The notes under the pieces were generated by a model. That model was not told the DNA's origin. It saw only the letters and a program-made list of their open reading frames with translations, and ran no database searches. A stretch of 64,000 nt of DNA. Origin: CAZYAK01 sp964403335. Lineage in GTDB: Bacteria > Patescibacteriota > Gracilibacteria > Peribacterales > Peribacteraceae. The stretch covers positions 1 through 64,000 of the forward strand of contig CAYOFI010000002.1 in assembly GCA_964403335.1 (NCBI GenBank), given 5' to 3'. This document shows, piece after piece, positions 1-8,683 of the stretch (its first letter is position 1; each line of letters begins with the position of its first letter). The translations under genes and the position numbers were made by a program.

Positions 1-54
1 CCACCGACCCCCGGTTTATAAGTCCGGTGCTCTAACCAACTGAGCTACTGGCCC
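1..54 (-). tRNA. tRNA-Ile(UAU), 3' part outside the window
   Basis: On the minus strand the gene begins with acceptor GGGCCAG, then TA, D-stem GCTC/GAGC, and an anticodon loop CTTATAA with anticodon TAU, which reads the AUA codon. The T arm starts (GGTGG) but the window ends before the acceptor 3' strand. The last pair of the anticodon stem would be an A-A mismatch. Confidence 0.85.
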
Positions 55-92
55 ATGTTTCCAAGAGTACACGCTCTGGTACCCTCCAATCC

Positions 93-656
93 ATGCCCAT
101 CCCACCCCTCGATTGCTACAGCATAGCCCTGCTGCCGTCGCAGAAGATCGATACGGATTGCAGAGCGATCATCCAGAGGCTTGCCGCACAGTACAATGCC
201 CCGCCCTTCATCCCTCACATCAGCATTCTCACGCGCATGCAGGGCGAAGAGGCCGTATTGATCGAACAGGCGCAGACGATTGCGCTCACAACCAAGAAGA
301 TCGATATTCATGTGACCGGCATCGAATACCGCGATATGTGGAATCAGTGCCTGTTTCTGCGCTGTGCATTGTCGGATGAATTGGTTGGGCTGCATCAGAG
401 TGCGGCCGATATTTTCGGCGTACAGGCATTGAAAGACTTTATGCCGCATTTGAGCATTCTATATGGTGATTATCCGGAATCGGAAAAACCGGAGATGGCT
501 GCGAGTGTGGGATCGTATCCGCAATCTTTTACAGCTGATCGCATCGCGCTTTTCCGCAATAAAGGATTGCCCTCGGCGTGGACGGTTGTGCGGGAATTTG
601 TCCTCAGATCTTCTCAATCTCCTTCAAATCCTCATCGGGAAGGTACAGCACGATAA
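93..656 (+). CDS. 2H phosphoesterase (cyclic phosphodiesterase / 2'-5' RNA ligase-like)
   Basis: This 187-aa protein carries the two H-x-S motifs that define the 2H phosphoesterase superfamily: PHIS at residues 41-44 and PHLS at 118-121. Their spacing suits the two-lobed fold in which both histidines act on cyclic phosphates or 2'-5' bonds. The family includes RNA-repair and cyclic nucleotide phosphodiesterases; the substrate cannot be told from sequence. The start follows a C-rich stretch with no Shine-Dalgarno. The 3' end overlaps a convergent small membrane protein by about 50 bp. Confidence 0.8.
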   Translation: MPIPPLDCYSIALLPSQKIDTDCRAIIQRLAAQYNAPPFIPHISILTRMQGEEAVLIEQAQTIALTTKKIDIHVTGIEYRDMWNQCLFLRCALSDELVGLHQSAADIFGVQALKDFMPHLSILYGDYPESEKPEMAASVGSYPQSFTADRIALFRNKGLPSAWTVVREFVLRSSQSPSNPHREGTAR

Positions 657-825
657 GTCCGATGATGATGCCGCCGATGGCCGTGTATAAATGATTTCCT
701 GCGAAGACCGCGTAGTCGAGGGCGTCCAGCACGTACCAAATCCCCCGCCAAATCAGCACGACGCCGATCACCACGAACAGGTGTTTTGCGACGTACCGGA
801 GCAGTGACGAACCCTTTCTTTTCAT
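604..825 (-). CDS. small two-helix membrane protein
   Basis: A 73-aa protein with a basic N-terminus (MKRKGSS) and two hydrophobic segments, about residues 14-32 and 42-61, ending in an acidic tail. I do not recognise a family. It is supported by a near-perfect extended -10 (TGC TACCAT) that ends 6 nt before the ATG. The two-TM hairpin topology suggests an integral inner-membrane protein of unknown role. Confidence 0.6.
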   Translation of the reverse strand: MKRKGSSLLRYVAKHLFVVIGVVLIWRGIWYVLDALDYAVFAGNHLYTAIGGIIIGLIVLYLPDEDLKEIEKI

Positions 826-831
826 GGTCCG

Positions 832-840
832 ATGGTAGCA
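832..840 (-). promoter_or_regulatory. extended -10, leaderless promoter of the 604-825 gene
   Basis: On the minus strand TGC-TACCAT lies with its last base 6 nt upstream of the ATG at 825, so transcription should start at or next to the start codon. Confidence 0.5.
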
Positions 841-906
841 GCACTTGCGGTAACCGCACGGAGTTTCCCTTGCGGTGATTTTCTTCTAGACTGCGGACCT
901 TTTTCC

Positions 907-1515
907 ATGCTTCAGAAAGAGATACCCGTCCCGTTCGGCACGCCCGTGATCGTCGTCGATCCGCTCAAAGATTTTGCCTGCGGCGTATTTGTCGAGTGTT
1001 ACGGGATGGAGGATACGGAGCCGATACGCGAACTGATCGCGCGTTTGCAGCAGATGGTGGAAGCGTGGCAGGGCAAAGCGCGGCTTGTACTGTGCAAGTC
1101 GCTCTATGATCACAATCAATTCGCCGTGCCGAAATTGGAAACGCTGTGTACAACGGATGACGGACGAGAATCGGTGATCAGCAGAAATCTTTTTCAGCAG
1201 GACATCATCAAGCGCCAAAACAGCTTTGCCCCAAATGACGTACCGCTTGAGCCTATCGTCGGCGACGCAAGGTATCTGATTATGACCGGACTTACTACCA
1301 CGCACTGTGTCATTCAATCCATCGTCGATTGCAGAAGACGTCTGGGCCGTGTGCAGCTGATTGTTCCGGCGAACGCCGTCGGAACACGGAAAATGAGAGA
1401 GTCGGATGGTCAGCGCATTCTCGGTGATTTATCTCATCCCCACGACCAGCACGTTGTTGTGCCGCGATGGGAAGACATCCGCTTCACGGAAGAAAAGCCG
1501 CTTATCTTCGATTAA
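907..1515 (+). CDS. isochorismatase-like cysteine hydrolase
   Basis: 202 aa from the ATG at 907. The isochorismatase/nicotinamidase fold is visible: the first strand ends in Asp18 (VIVVDP), a Lys near residue 102 (DIIKRQ) and the nucleophile Cys134 in TTTHCV form the expected D-K-C triad. Members hydrolyse amides or enol ethers such as nicotinamide, isochorismate or N-carbamoyl compounds; the exact substrate is unclear. An in-frame ATG at 832 is rejected because it overlaps the divergent promoter at 832-840 and adds a non-homologous N-terminus. The stop overlaps the convergent VanW gene by 4 bp. Confidence 0.72.
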   Translation: MLQKEIPVPFGTPVIVVDPLKDFACGVFVECYGMEDTEPIRELIARLQQMVEAWQGKARLVLCKSLYDHNQFAVPKLETLCTTDDGRESVISRNLFQQDIIKRQNSFAPNDVPLEPIVGDARYLIMTGLTTTHCVIQSIVDCRRRLGRVQLIVPANAVGTRKMRESDGQRILGDLSHPHDQHVVVPRWEDIRFTEEKPLIFD

Positions 1516-2927
1516 AGCAACGTCCCCGTCAGCAACGCCGTGCCGTTCGATCCCTGATACTGGCGGATGAGCGAGCCCCAGAGCGGCTTGGAATACGTGG
1601 CAACGATCGGTGCTTGTTCGCGGATGGAGCCGTCGGCGTTCTTGACCGTGCGGACCCAGCCGATTTGGTAGTGACTCAGCGGCTTTAATTGTGCGGGACG
1701 GTTTTTGGCGCCGGCAAAGTACGGGCCGTCCATGGTGACCGTGCGGCCGTCGTCTTTGCCCAAGATGTAGACGTACGCGGTGTCCCCTTCCGTGTGTGCC
1801 TGCAGAATAATGTCGGAGTCCGTGTCGTTGCGGAACCGCATGTCGTGCACGCCCGGGAAGATCGTGGCGTCCAAGCCGATGCCGTAGAACTCGTAGTGGT
1901 CTACGAACAAGCTGTGATTGCGCTTTTGGACGATGGGCAAACCGGACAGCAGTGCCGCGCGGTACGTCGTCGTGGCGGATTGGCAGATACCTCCACCCGG
2001 CGTCATCGCAGCGCCGCCACCGAAGAGTCCCAGTGCTTCCTTCCAGCCCTTATCAAGCGTCACAGGCGGATTGAGCGAATCGACCAGGGAGAAGACGCCT
2101 CCCGGTTTGATCACGACGTTGTGCACGCGTTCGTGGAATGCCTTCATCAAGTTGGACAGGCGGCCGGGATCGGAGCCCGCAAAATCGGACATTCCCGTGC
2201 CGAGCAATGTCAGCTCTTGGGTCTTGCCATCGCTCGTCTGCATCGTGACGGTCGGGTCGCGCTTTGTGGCATGCAGGGTCACGGACGTCTGCTTCTCGTC
2301 CATGAATGCGGCCGCGATGGTTTCCGCGGCGTGTGCGGGATCCACATCAAGGCCCGGTTTGACGGCGGCGGTAGTCGTCGCGCGCAGGATTTTTTTGTTG
2401 TCTTCCGCTGCGGAAAGCACTTTGGCATCCTGGACCAGCGGCAACCCGGCGATTTTGCCGTCCTTCAACGCATCCGCAACGGCGGTAGTATCGATCTGAT
2501 ACTCCGCGGATAAGAAACCCACCTGCAACTGCAACCAGGACGGGAAATCTTTGAGGGCGATGGTCACGTTTGTGGGAGGTGTGGTATCCAGGGTCACCGT
2601 GATGGAGCGGTTCAGCAACTCCGAGCGCTGTTTCAGTGCGCGTTGCAAAGGTCGCACGCCCGGCGAAGTCTTTTTCTGAGCCTTCAAACGGCGGTCGAGT
2701 TGGCGTGCCTGAATGGTAAAGCTGTCATCGCCGGTTTCGGTATCGGCCGTTGTTTCCGGACCCGCATGCATCTGCATCATCCCCTGCTCCCGCCCCTGGA
2801 GCGCGATCATGTCTTCCGCGGACAAGACTTCTTGCGGAATACTCCACTGCAAGACGGCGAAAATTCCCAGCGGGAGTAAAAGCGCTCCGCCGGTCAACGC
2901 GTAGACTGCGATGTGTTTGTGTGTCAT
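1512..2927 (-). CDS. VanW family membrane-anchored protein
   Basis: 471 aa from the ATG at 2927, with one N-terminal membrane segment (about residues 8-28). The C-terminal half contains the VanW domain, with FSLVD, a G-rich GGGICQSATTTY block, RNHS and a following YGIGLDATI stretch. The middle region resembles the peptidoglycan-binding-like region found before VanW in YoaR-type proteins. VanW proteins are cell-envelope proteins of uncertain biochemical function, named from vancomycin gene clusters. The start is supported by TTGATT-17-TAATAT ending 10 nt before the ATG. Confidence 0.8.
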   Translation of the reverse strand: MTHKHIAVYALTGGALLLPLGIFAVLQWSIPQEVLSAEDMIALQGREQGMMQMHAGPETTADTETGDDSFTIQARQLDRRLKAQKKTSPGVRPLQRALKQRSELLNRSITVTLDTTPPTNVTIALKDFPSWLQLQVGFLSAEYQIDTTAVADALKDGKIAGLPLVQDAKVLSAAEDNKKILRATTTAAVKPGLDVDPAHAAETIAAAFMDEKQTSVTLHATKRDPTVTMQTSDGKTQELTLLGTGMSDFAGSDPGRLSNLMKAFHERVHNVVIKPGGVFSLVDSLNPPVTLDKGWKEALGLFGGGAAMTPGGGICQSATTTYRAALLSGLPIVQKRNHSLFVDHYEFYGIGLDATIFPGVHDMRFRNDTDSDIILQAHTEGDTAYVYILGKDDGRTVTMDGPYFAGAKNRPAQLKPLSHYQIGWVRTVKNADGSIREQAPIVATYSKPLWGSLIRQYQGSNGTALLTGTLL

Positions 2928-2937
2928 ATCAATTACT

Positions 2938-2966
2938 ATATTAACATAATTTTGACAAAAAATCAA
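2938..2966 (-). promoter_or_regulatory. promoter of the VanW gene
   Basis: TTGATT (2966-2961) and TAATAT (2943-2938) are separated by 17 nt on the minus strand. The -10 ends 10 nt before the start codon, giving a very short leader. Confidence 0.55.
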
Positions 2967-2979
2967 ATAGTGATATTAA
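2952..2979 (+). promoter_or_regulatory. promoter of the M3 peptidase gene
   Basis: A perfect TTGACA (2952-2957) and TATTAA (2974-2979) are separated by 16 nt. It interleaves with the divergent VanW promoter in the same AT-rich gap. Confidence 0.65.
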
Positions 2980-3009
2980 ACAATATGGAATCCCCTACAC
3001 TTCATCACC

Positions 3010-5040
3010 ATGAAGCCCATAAAAATATCGACACCTCAGGCGATTCTTGATCTTTTACGGCAACGGCCGCTTCCCTACGATTCCCTCAGGAGTCCGCAAG
3101 CACTTGCCCACTATCCGGCGGTCTTTGACCGGTTACTGCACGAGGGGAAGCGTGATTTTCTGAAGATTTTGCGTCAGCAACCCGCACAAGCCACTTTCGA
3201 TTCCGTCGCCCGCGCAATGATGGAGATCGGTGTGGATCTGACGGCGCTGTGGGAGATTCTCAGCAACCATCATCACACGAGCGGCAATGACGTCACGCGT
3301 GCGCTCATCGAACGGTATCAGCCGAAGATCGCGGCGTTCGGGAATGCTCTGTCGCTCAATGCGGATTTGTACGTGCTGCTCCGCCGGGTGAAAAAATCGC
3401 GCGCGCATTTGACGGAGGCGGAACAGAGATCGTTGCATTTGATGATGCGGGCGATGGAAGTGGCGGGCGTGCATCTGCTGGAAAAAAAGAAGACACGGAT
3501 CAAAGCGATCAATCTGCGGATGGGAAAACTCTCGGAGAAATTCAATGAGAACGTCACCGCGTCGCGCAATGCCTTTTTCCATCATTTTGCGACGGACGAA
3601 TCGCTGCAGGATGTTCCGCCGCAAGAGAAAGAAATGGCCAAAGCGGAGGCAAAAAACCGCAAACTCCCCGGCTATGTGTTCACGCTCAGTCCCCCCTCGA
3701 TGCTTGCCGTGCTGCGGTATTGCACGGACCGCGAGATCCGCAAAAAATTCCTCGCCGCGCACCATTCCGTCGCCGCAAGCGGCAAGCACGACAACCGGCC
3801 GCTGATCCTGGAAATGTTACGATTGCGCCACGAAAAAGCGCGACTGCTCGGCTACAAAACTTTCGCCGACTGCATGATTGCGGACCGCATGGCGGAGAAA
3901 CCGGCGAACGTCCATCAGCTGCTGAAAACCGTCATCGCCCACGCCCGCACGCGCGCGAAGAAAGATGTGAAGGAGCTTCAGGCATTCGCTCATCTTCCCG
4001 ATTTCCAACCGTGGGACGTGGGATTCTTTGCCCAACAGCTGCGCAAAAAGAAGTACGAGGTGAACGACAATGAACTGAAACAATTCTTCCCGCTTAATCG
4101 CGCGTTGGACGGATTGTTCGTCGTGGCCAAGCGGTTGTTTGATCTTGATTTCCGCCATCTGTCGTCCTCGGAAGACGTGATTGTCTATGAAGTCCGGCGC
4201 GGCGGGAAAAAGATCGGAGAATTTTTGCAGGATCTGTTCGCGCGTCCCGCCAAGCGGCCGGGTGCGTGGTCCACGGCGTTTTCCGAGCCGATCTTTCGCA
4301 ACGGCGCATACATTGAGCATCCCATCGCCTTCAACGCGGCGAACTTCGGCAAATCCATGGGGAAAGAGCCGTCGCTGCTGCGCCATGGCGAGGTCGTCAC
4401 GCTGTTCCATGAATTCGGCCATGCGTTGCATAATTTGCTGAGCGAAAACTCCGAACGCAATCTGCATTCGTTCCATGTGGAATGGGACTTCATTGAACTC
4501 CCGTCGCAACTTCTGGAAAACTGGTGCTGGGATGCGCGGTCCTTGCGTCTGTTTGCGCGGCACTGGAAAACCGGCAAGCCGTTGCCCCATGCGCTTCTCA
4601 AGCGGCTGAAGGAGAGCAAAACGTTCATGCAAGGCATGGATACGCTCACGCAGACGGAATTCGCAATGTTCGATTTGCTGCTGCATTCGCGCACGCCGCC
4701 GAAAACCGTTGCCGAGCTCGACCGGTTCGCACGGTCGATCAACGGGAAATTCGCCGTCCTTCCCGTGCCGGATTTTCAGAAACGCCATGCGTCTTTTTCG
4801 CACATCTTCGCGGGCGGCTATTGCGCGGGGTACTACAGTTATTTGTGGGCCGAGGTGTTGGAGGCCGACGTGTATTCGCGTTTTGAGAAAGCCGGTCCGC
4901 TCAACCGCAAGACCGGCGACCGGTTCCGCAGAGAAATTTTGGCCGTAGGTACCGGACGCCCGGCGAAAGTGTCGTTCCGTGCGTTCATGGGCCGCAAGCC
5001 CGATCCTCGCGCGCTGCTGCGCAAGCGAGGGTTGGTGTAG
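3010..5040 (+). CDS. peptidase M3 family oligopeptidase
   Basis: 676 aa, the usual length for thimet-type oligopeptidases (oligopeptidase A, dipeptidyl carboxypeptidase). The zinc motif HEFGHALH lies near residue 467, and the third ligand region (ELPSQLLENW) follows about 30 residues later, as in M3A enzymes. It should degrade short cytoplasmic peptides, for instance cleaved signal peptides or imported peptides; there is no signal sequence. A consensus promoter drives it, and the downstream lipoprotein starts 9 bp after its stop. Confidence 0.9.
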   Translation: MKPIKISTPQAILDLLRQRPLPYDSLRSPQALAHYPAVFDRLLHEGKRDFLKILRQQPAQATFDSVARAMMEIGVDLTALWEILSNHHHTSGNDVTRALIERYQPKIAAFGNALSLNADLYVLLRRVKKSRAHLTEAEQRSLHLMMRAMEVAGVHLLEKKKTRIKAINLRMGKLSEKFNENVTASRNAFFHHFATDESLQDVPPQEKEMAKAEAKNRKLPGYVFTLSPPSMLAVLRYCTDREIRKKFLAAHHSVAASGKHDNRPLILEMLRLRHEKARLLGYKTFADCMIADRMAEKPANVHQLLKTVIAHARTRAKKDVKELQAFAHLPDFQPWDVGFFAQQLRKKKYEVNDNELKQFFPLNRALDGLFVVAKRLFDLDFRHLSSSEDVIVYEVRRGGKKIGEFLQDLFARPAKRPGAWSTAFSEPIFRNGAYIEHPIAFNAANFGKSMGKEPSLLRHGEVVTLFHEFGHALHNLLSENSERNLHSFHVEWDFIELPSQLLENWCWDARSLRLFARHWKTGKPLPHALLKRLKESKTFMQGMDTLTQTEFAMFDLLLHSRTPPKTVAELDRFARSINGKFAVLPVPDFQKRHASFSHIFAGGYCAGYYSYLWAEVLEADVYSRFEKAGPLNRKTGDRFRREILAVGTGRPAKVSFRAFMGRKPDPRALLRKRGLV

Positions 5041-5049
5041 ACTGGCGTC

Positions 5050-5481
5050 ATGACATATTCATCATCCGCATTTTCCAGCCTTCTGCTTTTGTCCGCCGTT
5101 GCCTTGTCCGCATGTACGTACGGTTCGGGCGGTACGGCGTCGAGTTCCTCGGTCTCATCAGGACAACCGCTCATCACGGTCAGTCAGCCTTTGCCGAATG
5201 CGAAGGTCACGTCGCCGTTGCTGGTAACAGGAGAGGCACGCGGATATTGGTACTTTGAAGCCAGCTTCCCCATCCGTCTGTTGGACGGCAACGGGCAGGA
5301 GATCGCCGTTACGGCCGCGCAGGCGCAGGGCGATTGGATGACCGAGGACTTCGTTCCGTTCAGCGCCACGTTGACCTTTATGGCTCCCGCCACCGCCACG
5401 GGCACGCTTGTGTTGTTGAAGGACAACCCGTCCGGCGAACCTCAAAACGACGCGAGCATCAGTATTCCGGTGAATTTTTAA
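5050..5481 (+). CDS. lipoprotein with Gmad2 immunoglobulin-like domain
   Basis: 143 aa. The signal peptide ends in lipobox LSAC with Cys22, followed by a short Ser-rich linker. Residues about 40-143 match the Gmad2 pattern known from spore-germination and other Gram-positive surface proteins: P-x-P-N-A-x-V-x-SP, W-Y-F-E-A, a central PFSATL strand and DNPSGEP near the end. It is probably lipid-anchored on the outer face of the membrane. It closely follows the M3 peptidase and may be co-transcribed with it. Confidence 0.78.
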   Translation: MTYSSSAFSSLLLLSAVALSACTYGSGGTASSSSVSSGQPLITVSQPLPNAKVTSPLLVTGEARGYWYFEASFPIRLLDGNGQEIAVTAAQAQGDWMTEDFVPFSATLTFMAPATATGTLVLLKDNPSGEPQNDASISIPVNF

Positions 5482-6600
5482 TCAGGGGAACAGATTCCAG
5501 GTCATCGTAAAATCGTCTGCCGCCCCGGCGACGCCTGATACATTGATGTAATACGTCGTCGCAGCGGTCGCACTGAAGGTGACCGAACTCTGCATGCCGC
5601 ACGTGTCATTGGCACAGGCGATCGATGTTCCGTCCACGCAGGCGTCCGTGGTCACGCCGAGCACCGTATCGAAAGACGCGCCCCCGCACAGGGAAAACGT
5701 TGCCGTACCGCTGAAATCCGCGATCCATGTGAAGGTTTGCGTGGGATGAAATACTCCGGGAGTCAAACAACTTTCGCCGGGCTCCGAGGCGCCGCTGAAG
5801 ATCGTTGTGATGGTTCCCATCGAACCGACTATGGGCATGGCGGTACCGCATGCCGCCGTGATCAGCTCGCTTGGCGACGACACCGAGGATGATTCCGATG
5901 AAGGCACCGCCGAAGCCGCGACCGACATGCCCACAGAGGATGTGGCCGCAGAGGACGATGCTTCGGAGGAAGAAGCCGCTTCTGACGACGCCGCGGACGA
6001 TGAAGCGGCCGCGGATGATGCGGCAGCCGATGATGCCACGGATGAAGCCGCGAGTGACGATGCTCCTGCGGAAGACGCGACAGAAGATGACGTACCGCCT
6101 CCTCCTCCCCCTCCGCCGGCGCCCGTGCACGTGTTGGACGATCCTGCCGGCAGGTAATCGTTACACACCGCAAACGCGAAGCCCTGTTTATAGATTCTGT
6201 AGCCCGTGACGACTGTGCTTGTTTCGGCCACGTCGATGGGCAACTCTGCAATGAAGACCGGGACGATGGTATCGATATTCAAGCAACTCACGTCCGTCAC
6301 GCCGGGGCGGCAGATGGGTTTGGCGTTGGCGATGCCGGAGGGAATGCCGGCCACCGGTTCCTCGCCATGCTTGATCAGGTACTGCGTGGATCCGTTCCCG
6401 ATGGTGAGAATGTACGATTTGCGTTTGGCGTTCTGCGCAAATTCCAATTGCGAGAGCGGATTGATGGCGACCAACACGATCGATACCAAAATGCCCAGAA
6501 TGCCCAGCACCACAAGAAGTTCAATCAGCGTAAAACCCCGGTGATGTCGTGCGGCGGATGGCAAGCGCGGCGATGATAACAGTTTACGGGATCGACACAC
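5482..6600 (-). CDS. type IV pilin-like pseudopilin 1 with Ser/Ala linker and beta domain
   Basis: 372 aa from a GTG start. A prepilin site (RG|FTLIELL, Glu at +5) precedes a hydrophobic helix. A globular part with PICRPGVTD and a second Cys follows, then a Ser/Ala-rich linker (about residues 165-240) and a Cys-containing C-terminal beta domain reminiscent of PPC domains. The start overlaps the end of pseudopilin 2 by 17 bp; a TTG at 6564 is an alternative. This is the last gene of a five-gene operon and was probably processed by a prepilin peptidase encoded elsewhere. Confidence 0.8.
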   Translation of the reverse strand: MCRSRKLLSSPRLPSAARHHRGFTLIELLVVLGILGILVSIVLVAINPLSQLEFAQNAKRKSYILTIGNGSTQYLIKHGEEPVAGIPSGIANAKPICRPGVTDVSCLNIDTIVPVFIAELPIDVAETSTVVTGYRIYKQGFAFAVCNDYLPAGSSNTCTGAGGGGGGGGTSSSVASSAGASSLAASSVASSAAASSAAASSSAASSEAASSSEASSSAATSSVGMSVAASAVPSSESSSVSSPSELITAACGTAMPIVGSMGTITTIFSGASEPGESCLTPGVFHPTQTFTWIADFSGTATFSLCGGASFDTVLGVTTDACVDGTSIACANDTCGMQSSVTFSATAATTYYINVSGVAGAADDFTMTWNLFP

Positions 6601-8197
6601 AGGCCATGCACAGGAACGGGTACGCCGCCGGATATCCTAAAACGTCCTGGCAGTATTTGCCGTCGCCAGGCTGAAGGGTGAGATTGCAGACGGCCTGACA
6701 TTGCTCAGTTATGCAATTCATTCCCAGGCCCGCGGAAGAAGAACTGGACGCGGCGGCCGAGGAGAATCCGAATCCGGAGGAAGACATCCCTCCGCCCATG
6801 GATGACATGCCCCCCGCCGCCGACGAGAATCCCAGCCCGGACGATGATGCCCAAGCGGACGAAGAGCTGTACCACACGGACGACGAACTGGACCAGTAGG
6901 ATGAGCTCGACCAATATGAGGAGCTGGACCAATACGAACTCGCCCATGAAGAAGATACGTACGAAATGGACGATGCCGCCGCGGAGGAGGTGCCTGCGGA
7001 CATGGCCGCAGACGTCGACGCGGACGATGCGTCGCCTGTGCACGTGTAGTACACATCCACGTAATCGTTGGCGATGCTGACGTTCATGCCAAACGTGCCG
7101 TCCGTACGGAATTCGTCATTCAGGTTGGCGAGATCTATGATCGTGTCTCCTTGGTATTCAAAACCGTCATCGCCCGTTCCGTTGGTCACGGAGGTGATGG
7201 TGGCGCCGTTGAACAGCAATTGGCCCGAGAGCCATTCCTGATCGCTCTCCGTCGGCAGGTTGCCGTAATTCAAGAATCGGACATAACCGTTGCGACGTTC
7301 CAAATAGGGCCCCGGACGATTTGGATTCCCGGGCATGTCGATGACCGGAGACCCGCTTTGCATCAGGGCGGTGTACTGGCCCGAGTGCAACAGGCTTCCC
7401 GTGTTCCCCACATACAGATACGGCTGTGCATTGCCCGTTCCCAGGTTTGTTACGGAGGTGAAGCTGATGCCGATCTGCGCACTGCAACCATTGCCGGATG
7501 AAGAACCCCCTGCTGCGCTGCTTGCCATGACCGAGCTGAAGCTGGAAGCAGCGCCGCCGCTTGACCCGCCGCCGGAGGCGGCTGCCGAACTCGCCCCCGC
7601 CGAACCCGCAGACGAAAATCCCGATGACGATGATCCGTTTGACGTCATCCCCCCCGACAAGCTGCTGGACCCGGCGTAGTACGTGGCGGGACCCTCGCAG
7701 TACTGCTCGTCCGTCGGGGGCAGACGATAGTTGCACACAAACACGTCCGCGCCGTTGTATTGGTAAATCATGTACCCTGTGTAGTTCGTGTTCAGCTCCC
7801 CTTCCACGACATCGATGGGAATGTCCACCAGATATTGTTGATCTTCAATCAGCGGATCCAAATTCACGCAGGTGGGATCATCGGTGATGCCCGGCCTGCA
7901 GATGGGCATGCGCGCCTCCAGGCCGGTGGGAATGTTGTCCGCGGGATCGGCGCCGTGATCCTGCCAGTATTGCATCAGCGCCGTCATCTGCTCGCGGTTA
8001 TACACGCGGCGTTTGGAATGCTGCGCGGAGAGCAGGTTTTCCGTCGGGTTCATGGCGACGATCACGATGGAAGTCAGTATGCCGATGATGCCCACGGCGA
8101 TGAGGATTTCGTTCAGCGTGAAACCCGGCTCGGCATGCGCAACTTTCCGCGGAGGAGGCGGAATGGGAAACGATGCGGACGAGCGGGCGGGTGGCAT
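6584..8197 (-). CDS. type IV pilin-like pseudopilin 2, long Ser-rich form
   Basis: 537 aa. The prepilin site is PG|FTLNEIL, unusual in having Asn at +4 but keeping Glu at +5. It shares with its two neighbours the PICRPGITD ... CVNLD ... IPIDV core. A Ser/Ala/Gly linker, a large unassigned globular domain and a second Ser-rich tract with repeated SSYW units follow, ending in a short Cys-rich tail (six Cys in the last ~45 residues). The length is two to three times that of a normal pseudopilin, which suggests a tip or adhesin-like minor pilin. Confidence 0.78.
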   Translation of the reverse strand: MPPARSSASFPIPPPPRKVAHAEPGFTLNEILIAVGIIGILTSIVIVAMNPTENLLSAQHSKRRVYNREQMTALMQYWQDHGADPADNIPTGLEARMPICRPGITDDPTCVNLDPLIEDQQYLVDIPIDVVEGELNTNYTGYMIYQYNGADVFVCNYRLPPTDEQYCEGPATYYAGSSSLSGGMTSNGSSSSGFSSAGSAGASSAAASGGGSSGGAASSFSSVMASSAAGGSSSGNGCSAQIGISFTSVTNLGTGNAQPYLYVGNTGSLLHSGQYTALMQSGSPVIDMPGNPNRPGPYLERRNGYVRFLNYGNLPTESDQEWLSGQLLFNGATITSVTNGTGDDGFEYQGDTIIDLANLNDEFRTDGTFGMNVSIANDYVDVYYTCTGDASSASTSAAMSAGTSSAAASSISYVSSSWASSYWSSSSYWSSSSYWSSSSSVWYSSSSAWASSSGLGFSSAAGGMSSMGGGMSSSGFGFSSAAASSSSSAGLGMNCITEQCQAVCNLTLQPGDGKYCQDVLGYPAAYPFLCMACVSIP

Positions 8198-8206
8198 GAG
8201 GATACG

Positions 8207-8683
8207 TCAGGAACCCGTGCAGTTTTCCATATGCGACGAGCTCGCGAAATCCAAACCGCCGGCCAAACGGTACGTTACGAAACCCGAATAATTGGGATTC
8301 GCCTCCGCGGTGTCCACGGGCAACTCCAAGAGGAAGTCCGGCACAAGGACATCCATGTTGACGCAGGTGCTGTCCCCCGTGACGCCGTAGCGGCAGATGG
8401 GTACCGCATTGGCTTCGCCGACGGGAATGCCGTCCCCTCCCGCGCGCTGGAAGGTATTCACCTGGTACTGATTGATGGCATTGGTCATCTCTCGCGCCGT
8501 GGACGCCCGTTTGGCGTTGTTGGTGTCACACAGATGTTTCCGCGGATTCACGGCCACCACGACGATGGACATCAGAATGCCCATAATGCCCATCACGATG
8601 AGCAGTTCGATGAACAGGAACCCCTTCCGGAGGCCGAGCAGCGGATGTTGCCCGGAATGTGTGCGTCTCCGCTTTGGCATCAT
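8207..8683 (-). CDS. type IV pilin-like pseudopilin 3, short core form
   Basis: 158 aa. The prepilin site is KG|FLFIELL with Glu at +5, followed by the hydrophobic helix and the same small globular core as its two neighbours (PICRYGVTGD, CVNMD, ELPVD). It lacks the Ser-rich extensions, so it looks like the minimal unit from which the longer paralogs were elaborated. Its ATG overlaps the stop of the upstream membrane gene (ATGA), indicating translational coupling. Confidence 0.82.
   Translation of the reverse strand: MMPKRRRTHSGQHPLLGLRKGFLFIELLIVMGIMGILMSIVVVAVNPRKHLCDTNNAKRASTAREMTNAINQYQVNTFQRAGGDGIPVGEANAVPICRYGVTGDSTCVNMDVLVPDFLLELPVDTAEANPNYSGFVTYRLAGGLDFASSSHMENCTGS

Noticed and set aside
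832..906. Upstream ATG for the isochorismatase-like gene
   Set aside because: It overlaps the divergent extended -10 and adds residues with no family similarity.
3817..4803. 328-codon minus-strand ORF inside the M3 peptidase gene
   Set aside because: Shadow of a gene with HEFGH and full-length homology.
5807..6157. Asp/Glu/Ala-rich plus-strand ORF
   Set aside because: It is the reverse complement of the Ser/Ala linker of pseudopilin 1, which has a clear prepilin signal.
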